This document shows positions 24,580 to 32,236 of a stretch of 32,236 nucleotides of DNA, one piece after another; the first letter of the stretch is position 1, and the number at the start of each line of letters is the position of its first letter. The stretch spans positions 1 through 32,236 of the forward strand of contig JAJFVB010000025.1 in assembly GCA_021372055.1 (NCBI GenBank), in the 5' to 3' direction. The position numbers and the translations under genes are program-made. A model generated the notes under the pieces. It searched no databases and was not told the origin of the DNA. It saw only the letters and a list, made by a program, of their open reading frames with translations. This DNA is from Desulfobacteraceae bacterium. Its GTDB lineage: Bacteria; Desulfobacterota; Syntrophobacteria; Syntrophobacterales; Syntrophobacteraceae.

Positions 24580-26328
24580 ATGAACCGCCTCGGGATGGCC
24601 CCACAAGGAAAACCGATGCTACTTTCCAGAGGAATTCGCGGACTGAAGGGGATCAGAAGATTCGGCGCAATTTCGCGGGTATTGCTGAAACACGGGTTCG
24701 GGGATCTCGCCGGAAGGCTTTTCAACGGCAAGGATGTCAGCGCCGGTCTATCTTCCGATAAAGAGTCATTCCTGCTCCATGGATTTCCTTCGGCGCGGCG
24801 AATCAGGCTTGTCCTCGAAGAACTGGGGCCGAGCTTTGTCAAACTCGGCCAACTCATGAGCACCCGCGCGGACCTTTTCCCGCCGGAATACATCACGGAA
24901 TTCAAGAAGCTGCAGGACAGGGTTCCGCCGGTTTCTTTCGCCGGAGTCAAAGCAGTGATCGAACAGGAAATCAACAAGCCACTGGATGCGATTTTTGCCG
25001 AGTTCGATGAGACCTGCCTCGCGGCCGCATCGGTAGGCCAGGTCCATAACGCCAGGCTCCATTCCGGTGAGAAGGTGGCGGTCAAGGTCATACGGCCGGG
25101 GATAGAACACCGCATCAGAGAGGACCTCCGGTTGATGTACTTTCTCGCCGCAAGGATCGAGCGCTCTCTGGAAATCGGCAAGGTGGTCGGAGCCGTGAAC
25201 CTCGTGCGGGAGTTCGAGCGCAATATCGTCCGTGAACTCGACATGACCGTCGAAGCCGGGAGCATCGAAAAATTCGCTCAAAACTTCAAAGGCGTCGACG
25301 AGATCTATATTCCCAAGGTTTACTGGGATTACACGACCAGATCCGTTCTGGTCATGGAGCACATCGACGGAATCAAAATGGACCAGGTGGAGGAGATCCG
25401 CGCCAGGGGAATCGATCCCGGGGCAATCGCCCTCATAGGGCTTCGCTCCTTTTCCCGGCAGCTCATGGAATACGGGTTCTTTCACGCCGATCCCCATCCG
25501 GGCAACACCATAGTCATGTTCGACGGGCGGGTCAGCCTCGTCGACTTCGGCATAACGGGTTACCTCGACGAAGAGATGATGCATCAGATAGCCAATCTTT
25601 TTCTCGGATACGCCGAACACGACTACGATCTGGTGATGGACGCACTTCTGGATGCCGGGCTCGTCAATGAGGATATGGATCTCCATGCTTTCCGCGGCGA
25701 CCTCAAAGACGCCAGCGAACCCTTCTACGGCCGCTCCCTGCAGCACATCGAGGCAAAGGATGTTTACGACCAGATGATGCGGCTCGTCCTGAAATATCAT
25801 ATAAGGCTTCCGAGAAATCTGCTCCTGCTTTTCAAAACTTTCATCCAGACGGAGGCCCTGGGAAAAATCCTCGGAAGCGATGCGAGCATCCTGCAGGTAA
25901 CAAGACCGTTTGCAAGAAAGCTTCTCCAGAAGGGCTACGACACGCGCAGCCTGCGGAAAAATCTTGGCCGCGAAGCCCGCACCCTGGGGGGGTATCTGAA
26001 AAACTACCCGAAATACCTTGGCGATATCCTGAGGCAGACGGCGACGGGCAAGCAGCGGCTCGAGTTCCATCATACGGGGTTCGACAAGATGCAGCGGCAG
26101 GTGGAACGCGGGGTGAACCGGCTTACGGTCGGGATTGTTATTGCCGCGTCCATCATCGCGGCGGCTATGATCCTGAATTCGAATCAGAAAGTGATCGATT
26201 TGAGCATCGGCCTGTTGGGACACCAGACCGTGTCCCTTACCGCGCTTCTCGGCATTGTCGGCTATGTGGTGGCAACGCTTCTCGGAATCTGGCTGATCAT
26301 ATCCATCTTGAGATCTGGAAGACTCTAA
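24580..26328 (+). CDS. UbiB/AarF (ABC1/ADCK) family kinase-like protein
   Basis: 582-residue member of the atypical kinase family that supports quinone or other isoprenoid lipid metabolism. Motifs: KxGQ in FVKLGQLMSTRADLFPPEY (K88, Q91), the alanine-rich nucleotide loop AAASVGQVH (148-156), the lysine in EKVAVKVIRPG, FFHADPHPGN (catalytic loop) and LVDFGITGYL (metal loop). Two C-terminal transmembrane helices (about 528-547 and 558-578) anchor it in the inner membrane. The ATG at 24580 has GGAG eight bases upstream; ATG 24616 with AAGGA six bases upstream is an equally good alternative. No ubi or men genes are nearby, so its lipid substrate is open. Confidence 0.93.
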   Translation: MNRLGMAPQGKPMLLSRGIRGLKGIRRFGAISRVLLKHGFGDLAGRLFNGKDVSAGLSSDKESFLLHGFPSARRIRLVLEELGPSFVKLGQLMSTRADLFPPEYITEFKKLQDRVPPVSFAGVKAVIEQEINKPLDAIFAEFDETCLAAASVGQVHNARLHSGEKVAVKVIRPGIEHRIREDLRLMYFLAARIERSLEIGKVVGAVNLVREFERNIVRELDMTVEAGSIEKFAQNFKGVDEIYIPKVYWDYTTRSVLVMEHIDGIKMDQVEEIRARGIDPGAIALIGLRSFSRQLMEYGFFHADPHPGNTIVMFDGRVSLVDFGITGYLDEEMMHQIANLFLGYAEHDYDLVMDALLDAGLVNEDMDLHAFRGDLKDASEPFYGRSLQHIEAKDVYDQMMRLVLKYHIRLPRNLLLLFKTFIQTEALGKILGSDASILQVTRPFARKLLQKGYDTRSLRKNLGREARTLGGYLKNYPKYLGDILRQTATGKQRLEFHHTGFDKMQRQVERGVNRLTVGIVIAASIIAAAMILNSNQKVIDLSIGLLGHQTVSLTALLGIVGYVVATLLGIWLIISILRSGRL

Positions 26329-26410
26329 GCCCTTCGGAAAGGCAGCCGAAACAGGCTTGGGGTCAGTAACCTTTGACGCAAGAGCAACAGTACCGGAGAA
26401 GAATAAAATA

Positions 26411-26974
26411 ATGAAAACGGCACTCCTTCTGATCGACATCCAGAACGACTATTTTCCGGGAGGAAAGATGGAGCTCTCGGGAAGCGTCGAAGCCGGGCGG
26501 CGCGCACGGCGGCTGCTCTCCTCTTTTCGCGAAAGGCAAATGCCGGTAATCCATATCAGGCATACTTCCCTTCGTCCGGGAGCCTTCTTTTTCCTGCCCG
26601 GGACCGTCGGGGCGGAGATCCATGAAAGCCTCCTCCCCGACCCGGCGGAAATCGTTGTGGACAAAAACTACCCGAACAGCTTCCGGGACACCCCGCTACT
26701 CGATCTTCTTTCGAAAAACGACATCGAACACCTCGTCCTCGCGGGCATGATGACCCACATGTGCGTGGACGCAACCGCAAGGGCGGCCTTCGATCTCGGA
26801 TTCTCAATTACTCTCATACACGACGCCTGCGCCACACGGGATCTTGCATTCGGGAGCGCTTCCGTCCCCGCCGCTCATGTCCATGCGGCGTTCCTGGCGG
26901 CGCTCTCCGGAGCGTATGCTCGGGTGGCGAGCACGGAAGACTATATCGCGGGGCTTGAGAAGCCCGCGGATTAA
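26411..26974 (+). CDS. Isochorismatase-family cysteine hydrolase
   Basis: 187-residue hydrolase of the isochorismatase/nicotinamidase fold, cytosolic. The catalytic triad is complete: D9 (LLIDIQNDYFPGG), K85 (VVDKNYPNSF) and C118 (AGMMTHMCVDATARAAFDLG). The presence of the cysteine indicates an amidase-type hydrolase (nicotinamidase-, N-carbamoylsarcosine- or ureidoacrylate-like) rather than isochorismatase itself. ATG at 26411; GGAG about twelve bases upstream is weak, and upstream in-frame codons are not family-like. It follows the UbiB-like gene by 82 bases on the same strand. Confidence 0.92.
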   Translation: MKTALLLIDIQNDYFPGGKMELSGSVEAGRRARRLLSSFRERQMPVIHIRHTSLRPGAFFFLPGTVGAEIHESLLPDPAEIVVDKNYPNSFRDTPLLDLLSKNDIEHLVLAGMMTHMCVDATARAAFDLGFSITLIHDACATRDLAFGSASVPAAHVHAAFLAALSGAYARVASTEDYIAGLEKPAD

Positions 26975-27096
26975 GCCCCGCGCAACTTCGGGGACCGGCC
27001 GTTTCCGCTGATGCCCAAGAGCGCCCCGGGACTGGCAACTCGTAAGCATGACGGGAGAGGCGAATCACTTTTCGCTTCCGTTTCTCCGATTAGCCC

Positions 27097-27125
27097 TTGA
27101 TTTTTGCCCCCGTTCTTTGTAAAAA
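27097..27125 (+). promoter_or_regulatory. Promoter of tRNA-Arg
   Basis: TTGATT (27097-27102), 17-base spacer, TAAAAA (27120-27125). The start would lie near 27132, seven bases before the mature tRNA. Confidence 0.5.
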
Positions 27126-27138
27126 GCACTGTTCGTAT

Positions 27139-27212
27139 GCGCCCGTAGCTCAGCTGGATAGAGTGCCGGACTACGAATCCGTAGGTCGCGCGTTCGAATC
27201 GCGCCGGGCGTA
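27139..27212 (+). tRNA. tRNA-Arg (anticodon ACG)
   Basis: 74 bases forming a full cloverleaf: acceptor GCGCCCG/CGGGCGT (first pair G-U), D arm GCTC/GAGT, anticodon loop CTACGAA with ACG, variable loop AGGTC, T arm GCGCG-TTCGAAT-CGCGC, discriminator A. CCA is not encoded. The anticodon stem has one mismatch at its outer end. ACG is normally deaminated to ICG to read CGU/CGC/CGA. Confidence 0.93.
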
Positions 27213-27222
27213 TAGGAAAATC

Positions 27223-27261
27223 AAGGGGTTAGGTGGTCATCGCCTAATCCCTTTTGTTTTT
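27223..27261 (+). terminator. Terminator after tRNA-Arg
   Basis: 11-bp stem with one G-U pair (27223-27233 / 27243-27253), nine-base loop, followed by TTGTTTTT. It starts 10 bases after the tRNA. Confidence 0.8.
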
Positions 27262-27386
27262 AGACTTATTTTGTCCCGCCTCTGTCCCGCTTTTTCGCCA
27301 ATGGCTAAGATGAACTATTTCCTGTCGGTATCACCTCGCCAGTGTGCTTTCCCCTAGGTTGGTTCTATTGCCTGCCTTACAGCAGC

Positions 27387-27584
27387 CAGGCAGCAATGGC
27401 AATGTTGTTTGCCTCGGAAGTGGCTTCCCGTCAAACCAACCGTGCAGTGCAGGTCCACGGAGGCATTGGTTACGTCAGGGGTTCCAAAGTCGAGCGTCTA
27501 TACAGGGACGGCATAGTCTGGATGAGCTATGACGGTAGCTCGGATATGATGAGGAGGGTCATTGCCGAAGAACTGTTGAGTTAA
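27387..27584 (+). pseudogene. Acyl-CoA dehydrogenase, C-terminal fragment
   Basis: The 65 codons before the TAA at 27582 match the last part of acyl-CoA dehydrogenases: AAMAMLFASEVASRQTNRAV, then VQVHGGIGYVRG with the conserved HGG, VERLYRDG, and SDMMRRVIAEELL at the end. The N-terminal 80-85 % of the enzyme (flavin and substrate domains) is missing, and no ribosome site or sensible start precedes the fragment. It is a truncated remnant 175 bases downstream of tRNA-Arg, suggesting deletion or a past integration/excision at the tRNA. Its composition is less GC-rich than that of the neighbours. Confidence 0.8.
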
Positions 27585-27613
27585 CCTGGAGCTGAGCTTT
27601 ATGACCTGAGAAC

Positions 27614-27640
27614 CTGCCCGGACGTTTTCCGCGCGGGCAG
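27614..27640. other. GC hairpin in convergent gap
   Basis: CTGCCCG (27614-27620) and CGGGCAG (27634-27640) form a 7-bp stem between the dehydrogenase fragment and the LolA-like gene. There is no T-run, so a terminator role is uncertain. Confidence 0.3.
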
Positions 27641-27652
27641 CCCCGCACCGGG

Positions 27653-28411
27653 CTATTTCGCGATCGAATCGGGATCAAACAGATCGTCCGCCAGGGGCTG
27701 CAGGATCGGTTTTCGGAAGTTCAGGCGGGTTGAACCGGCCTTCGCCAGTTCATCGTTTATTTCGAGGCTGGATATAAACGGGTCCTCCCGTCCATCCCTG
27801 CGAACGGTATTATCGTATTCCATCCGGCACGATTTGATCTTCTTTCCGGAAAGCGTGTAGTAGTCGGCCTTTATGCCCACGAGCCTGCTCTTGGAGACCC
27901 AGTACATGATGCGGTCGTAGGCACACTGCCTGGACTTCGCCTTCAAAAAGAAAACGTAGCAGGGCTCTCCCGCGATGGTATCCGGAGAAAGGCGGCTCGC
28001 CTCATAGTCCGCCGCATAGTTGATTGCCGCTATGTCCGCGTAGACGGCGCTGCCCATGAGCTTCTGGCGGGCGGAAATCGGGACGGCCCGGCTGAGGCCG
28101 GGTTTGTGGAACCAGATGCTTCCATTGAGCATCAGGATCTTGCTGTTGCTGAATTTGGGCGGCGAAAGGATCTTGACAAGGACGTCGAAACCACGCGCCA
28201 TAACCTCGCATTTCAGGTCGATCGTCCGGTCTCCCTCCTGCGTGGTCGAAAACACTTCCCAGGTCACCCCCCCGGCATTGCCCCTGGCTTCATCCGCTTT
28301 CCTGAGTATTTCCGAGTCGGTCGGTTCGGAGGCGGCAAAGGCGCCAAGCGAGCATCCAAAAAAGAGGAGGAAAACCGCGATCGATTGAAAAAAAAGCTTC
28401 CGGGAAATCAT
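27653..28411 (-). CDS. LolA-like outer-membrane lipoprotein-sorting family protein
   Basis: 252 residues with a signal peptide (1-27, ending LGAFAA). The mature part is the LolA-like/lipoprotein-sorting beta fold common beside MMPL and ABC lipid exporters: SEILRKADEARGNAGGVTWE, then strands with KCEVMARGFDVLVKILSPPK, MLNGSIWFHKPGLSRAVPIS, the AGEPCYVFFLKAK strand and YDRIMYWVSKSRLVGIKADY. Periplasmic, probably carrying a lipid or lipoprotein from the ABC exporter encoded upstream to the outer membrane. ATG at 28411; AAGGTG about ten bases before. It is separated from the exporter genes by 269 bases containing repeat copy B. Confidence 0.87.
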   Translation of the reverse strand: MISRKLFFQSIAVFLLFFGCSLGAFAASEPTDSEILRKADEARGNAGGVTWEVFSTTQEGDRTIDLKCEVMARGFDVLVKILSPPKFSNSKILMLNGSIWFHKPGLSRAVPISARQKLMGSAVYADIAAINYAADYEASRLSPDTIAGEPCYVFFLKAKSRQCAYDRIMYWVSKSRLVGIKADYYTLSGKKIKSCRMEYDNTVRRDGREDPFISSLEINDELAKAGSTRLNFRKPILQPLADDLFDPDSIAK

Positions 28412-28503
28412 TACTGAATTTCACCTTTTCCGAAACAAGCCGGGCATTCACCTGCCCCGGCCGCCTGCTTATACGCATTTGCGTTCAAGAATGTACCAAA
28501 GAA

Positions 28504-28518
28504 CGCTTTTAAAAAGCG
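28504..28518 (-). terminator. Possible weak terminator (AT-rich hairpin)
   Basis: A perfect 7-bp stem around one base (CGCTTTT / AAAAGCG) is followed on the minus strand by TTCTTT. It lies downstream of the ABC permease and the repeat, before the LolA-like gene. Confidence 0.3.
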
Positions 28519-28551
28519 CGGGGAACTGCGCCCACACACACCCCCTCGCCG

Positions 28552-28664
28552 CTACGCGGCTCATTTTGGCGTTGCGGTTGGGGCCGCCAGCCGCCAGCGC
28601 CGAGCGCTTGCGGGGGTGCGGGGGAATCATTCCCCGCTCTTTGGTGTCCTGAGAGGTATCAACT
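28552..28664. repeat. Dispersed hairpin repeat, copy B
   Basis: It carries CTACGCGGCTCATTTTGGCG, a GC-rich diverged second stem, and GGGGAATCATTCCCC followed by GCTCTTTGGTGTCCTGAGAG and GTATCAACT, in the same order as the reverse complement of copy A. The upstream arm of the long hairpin (CACCAAAGAG) is replaced, so only the short core palindrome remains. It ends 16 bases from the stop codon of the ABC permease gene. Confidence 0.8.
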
Positions 28665-28680
28665 GGAACGCAACTCAGTA

Positions 28681-29934
28681 TTACACATACCCCAGGGCGT
28701 CCACGATGCTTTTCCCGTACGCAGCCCTCTTCGCGGGAACCGTTGCAGCCAGAGCGGACAGCAGCACCAGCGAAAAGAAGCTTATGACCAAATAACTCGG
28801 GACAAGAAAAACTTCCAGCGGTACGCTTCTCGTAATTTGCGGCGGCACCCAGGTAGGCTCCGCGATCCGGATCGCAAGCCATGCGATAAGCGTAACGACC
28901 ATCCCCAATATGGACCCGGCAGTGCCCATAACCACGCTCTCGATCACGAAAAGCTTCACCACGCCCGAGCGCTTCAAGCCGAGCGCCCTCATGGTCCCGA
29001 TCTCTCTGGTCCTTTCCAGTATGGACATGCTTATCGTGTTCACCACGCTCATGACGACGATGACAAACACGATTATGAAGACGAAAAGGAATATTACTTC
29101 GAACATATCTCTGACCTTACGATAGAAAGACGACATCTCCTCCCAGGTCCTGATTTCCATGTCAAGCCCCGCCCGGTCCAAGGCACCCAGCAGGAAATCC
29201 CGCGCACCGTTTGTCATGCCGGTGTCCGAGAGCAAAAGGGAAATACTTCCGACGCTTGTCGTGTCGTATAGATTCTGCGCAAGCCGGAGGTTCATGTAGA
29301 TCAGCTTATCGTTCAACTCGGCCATCGGAGATTCGAATGTCTGCGCCACATCGATGTCAACGGCGTTGACTAGGCCCTCGACGGTCGGCGACATCAGATT
29401 TCCCGTGGACCCGATCCCCATGTCCAGCTTCCTGGCCAACTCGCTGCCGAGACCGACGGCGTTGGGCACATCGTCCTCAAGCTTTTTCCCGTTGAAAAGC
29501 TTAAGCCTGGCAAGCATGCCCGTCGCCCTGCGGCGTATGAAATCGAGGTCGGACGGAACTCGCGCATATGCGAAAAAGATGGTCGAGACTTTCCCGTTGC
29601 TTACGAGCCCCGTGATTTCGAGCCTCGGAGTGGCCAACACTATTCCGGGGTAGGTTTTACAGATTTCTTTTATGGCATCCAGTTCGTTCTCTTTTATCAG
29701 AAACCTGGTCGGATCGAGCTTGCCCTCGTCAAGGTATCCTCTTTTGAAGACGCTCAGGTGCCCGTTCCCGTAGGTATAGATGAACGCATCCTTCAAACTC
29801 GTATACATATACTCCGTGAAACCGCCGAATATATTGACGGAGGCAAATCCCAGAGCAATGACAAGGATCGTGTACAGGGACCGGCGTTTGTTTTTAAAAA
29901 TATTGCGAATGGCTATCTTTACCCATGCCGACAT
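28681..29934 (-). CDS. ABC exporter permease, LolE/MacB-FtsX type
   Basis: 417 residues with the type VII ABC layout: one N-terminal transmembrane helix (about 19-41), a large periplasmic domain (about 45-270), then three helices (about 277-303, 325-352 and 376-400). Conserved parts: AIRNIFKNKRRSLYTILVIA at the start, the SILERTREIGTMRALGLKRS coupling segment after the second helix, and the terminal AATVPAKRAAYGKSIVDAL. Such permeases extract lipids or lipoproteins from the inner membrane rather than moving solutes through a pore. ATG at 29934, 20 bases after the ATPase stop, so co-transcribed. A single permease implies a homodimer. Confidence 0.92.
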   Translation of the reverse strand: MSAWVKIAIRNIFKNKRRSLYTILVIALGFASVNIFGGFTEYMYTSLKDAFIYTYGNGHLSVFKRGYLDEGKLDPTRFLIKENELDAIKEICKTYPGIVLATPRLEITGLVSNGKVSTIFFAYARVPSDLDFIRRRATGMLARLKLFNGKKLEDDVPNAVGLGSELARKLDMGIGSTGNLMSPTVEGLVNAVDIDVAQTFESPMAELNDKLIYMNLRLAQNLYDTTSVGSISLLLSDTGMTNGARDFLLGALDRAGLDMEIRTWEEMSSFYRKVRDMFEVIFLFVFIIVFVIVVMSVVNTISMSILERTREIGTMRALGLKRSGVVKLFVIESVVMGTAGSILGMVVTLIAWLAIRIAEPTWVPPQITRSVPLEVFLVPSYLVISFFSLVLLSALAATVPAKRAAYGKSIVDALGYV

Positions 29935-29954
29935 AGCTGAAACGCCGTCTCCGG

Positions 29955-30674
29955 TTAATTGGACTGCAAACGTTTGTCCTCGACGATGGTCCCGTCCTGC
30001 AGCCGAACCTGGCGCTGCACGCGGGCCAAGAGTCTTTGGTCATGGGTCGAAAAGATGAAAGTGGTTCCTTTCATCCTGTTGATTTCTCTCATGAGATCAA
30101 TGATTTTCCCGGCATTTTCGGAATCCAGGTTTGCGGTCGGCTCATCGGCGATGACCAGAAAAGGATCGGTCACCATCGCCCGGGCGATCGCCACCCTCTG
30201 CCTCTGGCCGCCGGAAAGTTTGTCGGGCCTTTGCCCCGCGCAGTCCCCCAGGCCGACCTCCACCATCCATGCGGTCGCTTTTCCCGCGGCATCTCCGGCC
30301 GGGACACCCTGTATCTGGAGCGGCAGCATGACGTTTTCCAGGGCCGACAAAACCGGGATCAGATTGAAGTGCTGAAAGACGATGCCAATGGTCTTGTTGC
30401 GGAATTCGCTCCTCCGGTCGTCGGAGAGTTCGGTGATTTCCCGTCCCCCGAGATGGATTTCCCCCTCGCTAGCGTCATCTATGAGCCCTATCAGGTTGCA
30501 CAACGTGGATTTCCCCGAACCCGACGGACCCCAGATTGCGACAAACTCTCCCCTTTCGATCCTCAGATCGACCCCTCGCAAGGCGGATATCCGGTTCTCA
30601 CCGAGATCGTAATACTTCCACACCCGGTGCAACGCAATGATTGGAGATTGTTCCGAGAAATCAGTCCCATTCAT
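29955..30674 (-). CDS. ABC exporter ATPase, LolD/MacB type
   Basis: 239-residue ATPase partner of the adjacent permease. Walker A GPSGSGKS (49-56), Q-loop IVFQHFNLIPVLSALENV (98-115), signature LSGGQRQRVAIARA (153-166), Walker B FLVIADEPTANLDS (172-185) and H211 in FIFSTHDQ. The QHFNLIP and DEPTANLDS text is typical of the LolD/MacB/FtsE group. The ATG at 30674 is chosen because the family starts there; the open frame continues 31 codons upstream without likeness. The gap of 241 bases to the synthase gene upstream holds no other gene. Confidence 0.94.
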   Translation of the reverse strand: MNGTDFSEQSPIIALHRVWKYYDLGENRISALRGVDLRIERGEFVAIWGPSGSGKSTLCNLIGLIDDASEGEIHLGGREITELSDDRRSEFRNKTIGIVFQHFNLIPVLSALENVMLPLQIQGVPAGDAAGKATAWMVEVGLGDCAGQRPDKLSGGQRQRVAIARAMVTDPFLVIADEPTANLDSENAGKIIDLMREINRMKGTTFIFSTHDQRLLARVQRQVRLQDGTIVEDKRLQSN

Positions 30675-30915
30675 CGGAAAAAGGCCTTTTCCGTTGGCGC
30701 CGGGCTTCCGCGAAGGACAAGACCCGGCACGACAGCAACCGTTCCCTTGCGCCGCTGTCCGAAGCATTTTCCATCATTCTCTGGTCTTCGATTGGCAAAG
30801 AAAGGGCGTTCCCATTTGTCCGGCTGTGGAGCAGGCCAGCGGTTCCCCGGTGGTGCAATCGGAACCCCGAAGGCCGAAACAGGCCTGTCATCCGCGCACC
30901 CGGCACCCTGCCCCG

Positions 30916-32236
30916 CTAGAAGAACCAGCCCATCCTCAGATTCCGCACAACCATTATTACATCGCCGTCCGGCCCCACCGCTCTGGCGTCCCAGGAAATC
31001 CCCTTGTCATCCTGCTCGCGCATGCGAGCCTCGATCGTAACAACTTCACCGCCCGCGCATTTGCGGAGAAACGACACTTCCCCGAGCCGTATCGGAATCA
31101 TGGACCGCTGCTCGGACTCATCTCTCATTGCGATGTAGAAGGTCACAATCTGCAGGAGGGATTCCAGAAGGTACGGAGAATACTGGTAGTTCGTCTCGCG
31201 CGGCGGCTTGAAATCATCGCCCGCGCGGTAAATCATACGGCCCCGCACAGCCCCCGGACCGGTACCGTCCAGAGTGTCTATCACGCAATACCGGTTCTGC
31301 ATATCGCTGCGGTCCCGATACCATTTTATCACTTCCTCATGATCCACCGGTCTTGTGTCCAGCTCTGCCATTTTGACGGGAAAATCCGGCAGATCCGATT
31401 CGGCTTGAAGCTCGGCCCCCAGGAGAATCCGGGCCTTGTATTCCAGGTCCATCCGGTCCAGAGCTCTGCCGGAAGGCGAAATCGCCTTTGCCGAGAGGAA
31501 CACTTCACATATGACGGCGTCGGCCCCGGTCGAGATGGTATTGCAGTGAACACGCGTGTCTCGACCCACTCCGGCCGGACACTCGATGATATCCAGGAAG
31601 CGGACCTCCCTGGCCCCCGTCACCTTCAGGTTCGGATGCAGTATCCGGCAGACTTCCGCGAACAATTCCAGGGCCATGATCGCGGAGACAATCGGATGTT
31701 TCATGAATTTAAACGGCTTGTGATCCGGAAGCCATAGATCGAATTCGGTGTTGAAACCCCTTTGCGCGACAAGCTCACCGGATTGCAGGTTCACATTCGA
31801 AACCGAGTCGACGAGAGGGAACATCGCGTTATCATAGAACGTGCCGTTCAGGTCCAATCCATTGCGGCTTCCGGCGGCGTCCGTGATCAGGCGCACGTTC
31901 CTTACGTTGGGAAGCGTGCGCGCAAAGAGCACCCAGACATCCTCCGGAGGCCCCAGAAAGAGTTCCCGGACCAGCAGGGGCGACAGCTCGTCCGCATGGA
32001 TGTAGGCGGCCTTCATCAACTTCATGACCGCCCTGATCTCGGGGTTGTCGGCCATCCCGGCGCCTTCGATCGGGGGCAGCATGAATGACTTGAACACGAT
32101 ATTGCCGTGTATCGTCCGGAAATGAGACAGCAGAGCGCTCATAGCGCGGTTGCCGCAAGCGTAATTGGACTGGCCCGGATTGCCCTGAATGCACGCCACG
32201 GAGGACAGGCATGCGAAGAACTTCAGGGACCCGTGC
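30916..32236 (-). CDS. Modular polyketide/fatty-acid synthase, C-terminal end (KR-DH; partial)
   Basis: The last 439 codons of a large gene that continues beyond the window. It begins inside a ketoreductase domain: FFACLSSVACIQGNPGQSNY has the catalytic serine and tyrosine and is followed by ACGNRAMSALL. The rest is a double-hotdog dehydratase-like domain to the stop. The first active-site motif (normally HxxxGxxxxP) is HKPFKFMKHP (H172), with lysine in place of glycine; the second (normally HPxLLDxxLQ) is SPYLLESLLQ, with E358 where the catalytic aspartate is expected. No carrier or thioesterase domain follows. The adjacent lipid exporter suggests the product is a lipid or polyene. The apparent start at 32199 is internal, not a true start. 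Confidence 0.85.
   Translation of the reverse strand, partial: HGSLKFFACLSSVACIQGNPGQSNYACGNRAMSALLSHFRTIHGNIVFKSFMLPPIEGAGMADNPEIRAVMKLMKAAYIHADELSPLLVRELFLGPPEDVWVLFARTLPNVRNVRLITDAAGSRNGLDLNGTFYDNAMFPLVDSVSNVNLQSGELVAQRGFNTEFDLWLPDHKPFKFMKHPIVSAIMALELFAEVCRILHPNLKVTGAREVRFLDIIECPAGVGRDTRVHCNTISTGADAVICEVFLSAKAISPSGRALDRMDLEYKARILLGAELQAESDLPDFPVKMAELDTRPVDHEEVIKWYRDRSDMQNRYCVIDTLDGTGPGAVRGRMIYRAGDDFKPPRETNYQYSPYLLESLLQIVTFYIAMRDESEQRSMIPIRLGEVSFLRKCAGGEVVTIEARMREQDDKGISWDARAVGPDGDVIMVVRNLRMGWFF

Noticed and set aside
24766..26439. 557-codon open frame on the minus strand opposite the UbiB-family gene
   Set aside because: Shadow frame: the plus strand carries every UbiB motif, and the antisense translation has no domain or ribosome site.
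27262..27300. Remnant of a phage integrase C-terminus after the tRNA
   Set aside because: The reverse translation has a short stretch (SGTEAGQNK) faintly like integrase ends, but it is far too short to support.
32197..32199. GTG as the start of the synthase-like gene
   Set aside because: The frame continues upstream to the window edge with ketoreductase residues (FFACLSS), so the GTG is internal.

Overview
The window looks like a chromosomal piece of an anaerobic Gram-negative bacterium, most likely a member of Desulfobacterota (former Deltaproteobacteria). This is inferred from the gene types: a sulfonate/taurine-type importer next to a class III aminotransferase with a CxxC segment, a Cys-rich 4Fe-4S protein, a nitronate-monooxygenase-like flavoprotein with a C-terminal cysteine cluster, and lipid-export genes beside a polyketide synthase. 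Base composition is GC-rich by eye and even, except around the tRNA scar. No phage, CRISPR array or intact insertion sequence is visible.

Left part (1-13319, all minus strand). Read in the direction of transcription, a 1032-residue protein with a PHP-like domain and a membrane region comes first, then a glutamate-1-semialdehyde-aminomutase-like enzyme and alanine racemase. After a 551-bp gap holding a good promoter come gdhA (with terminator), a taurine:pyruvate-type aminotransferase, a universal stress protein, and an ABC importer (ATPase, binding protein, two permeases; the last is cut by the window edge). The second group reads as uptake and transamination of an amino compound, possibly taurine, with glutamate dehydrogenase handling the nitrogen.

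Middle (13862-23356). panC-cinA (+), a secreted SYLF protein, a small HTH protein followed by a single-domain response regulator, a zinc alcohol dehydrogenase (-), a multi-cluster iron-sulfur protein (-), an FMN enzyme of the nitronate monooxygenase/FabK family (+), a YgiM-like SH3 membrane protein (-) and a TatD-family hydrolase (+).

Right part (23540-32236). A J-domain protein whose C-terminal half carries four 24-residue motifs arranged exactly like two MshEN cyclic-di-GMP-binding domains, a UbiB/AarF-family kinase-like protein, an isochorismatase-like hydrolase, tRNA-Arg(ACG) with promoter and terminator, a stranded acyl-CoA dehydrogenase C-terminus, and then a minus-strand block: the 3' end of a modular polyketide/fatty-acid synthase (KR plus double-hotdog DH), a LolCDE-type ABC exporter (ATPase and permease) and a LolA-like periplasmic protein. 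That block suggests synthesis and export of a special lipid.

A hairpin-forming dispersed repeat occurs three times between genes (19162-19267, 21624-21675, 28552-28664). The strongest candidates for something undescribed are the J-domain/MshEN fusion, the PHP-like membrane protein with its aminomutase and racemase neighbours, and the synthase/Lol-type export block.
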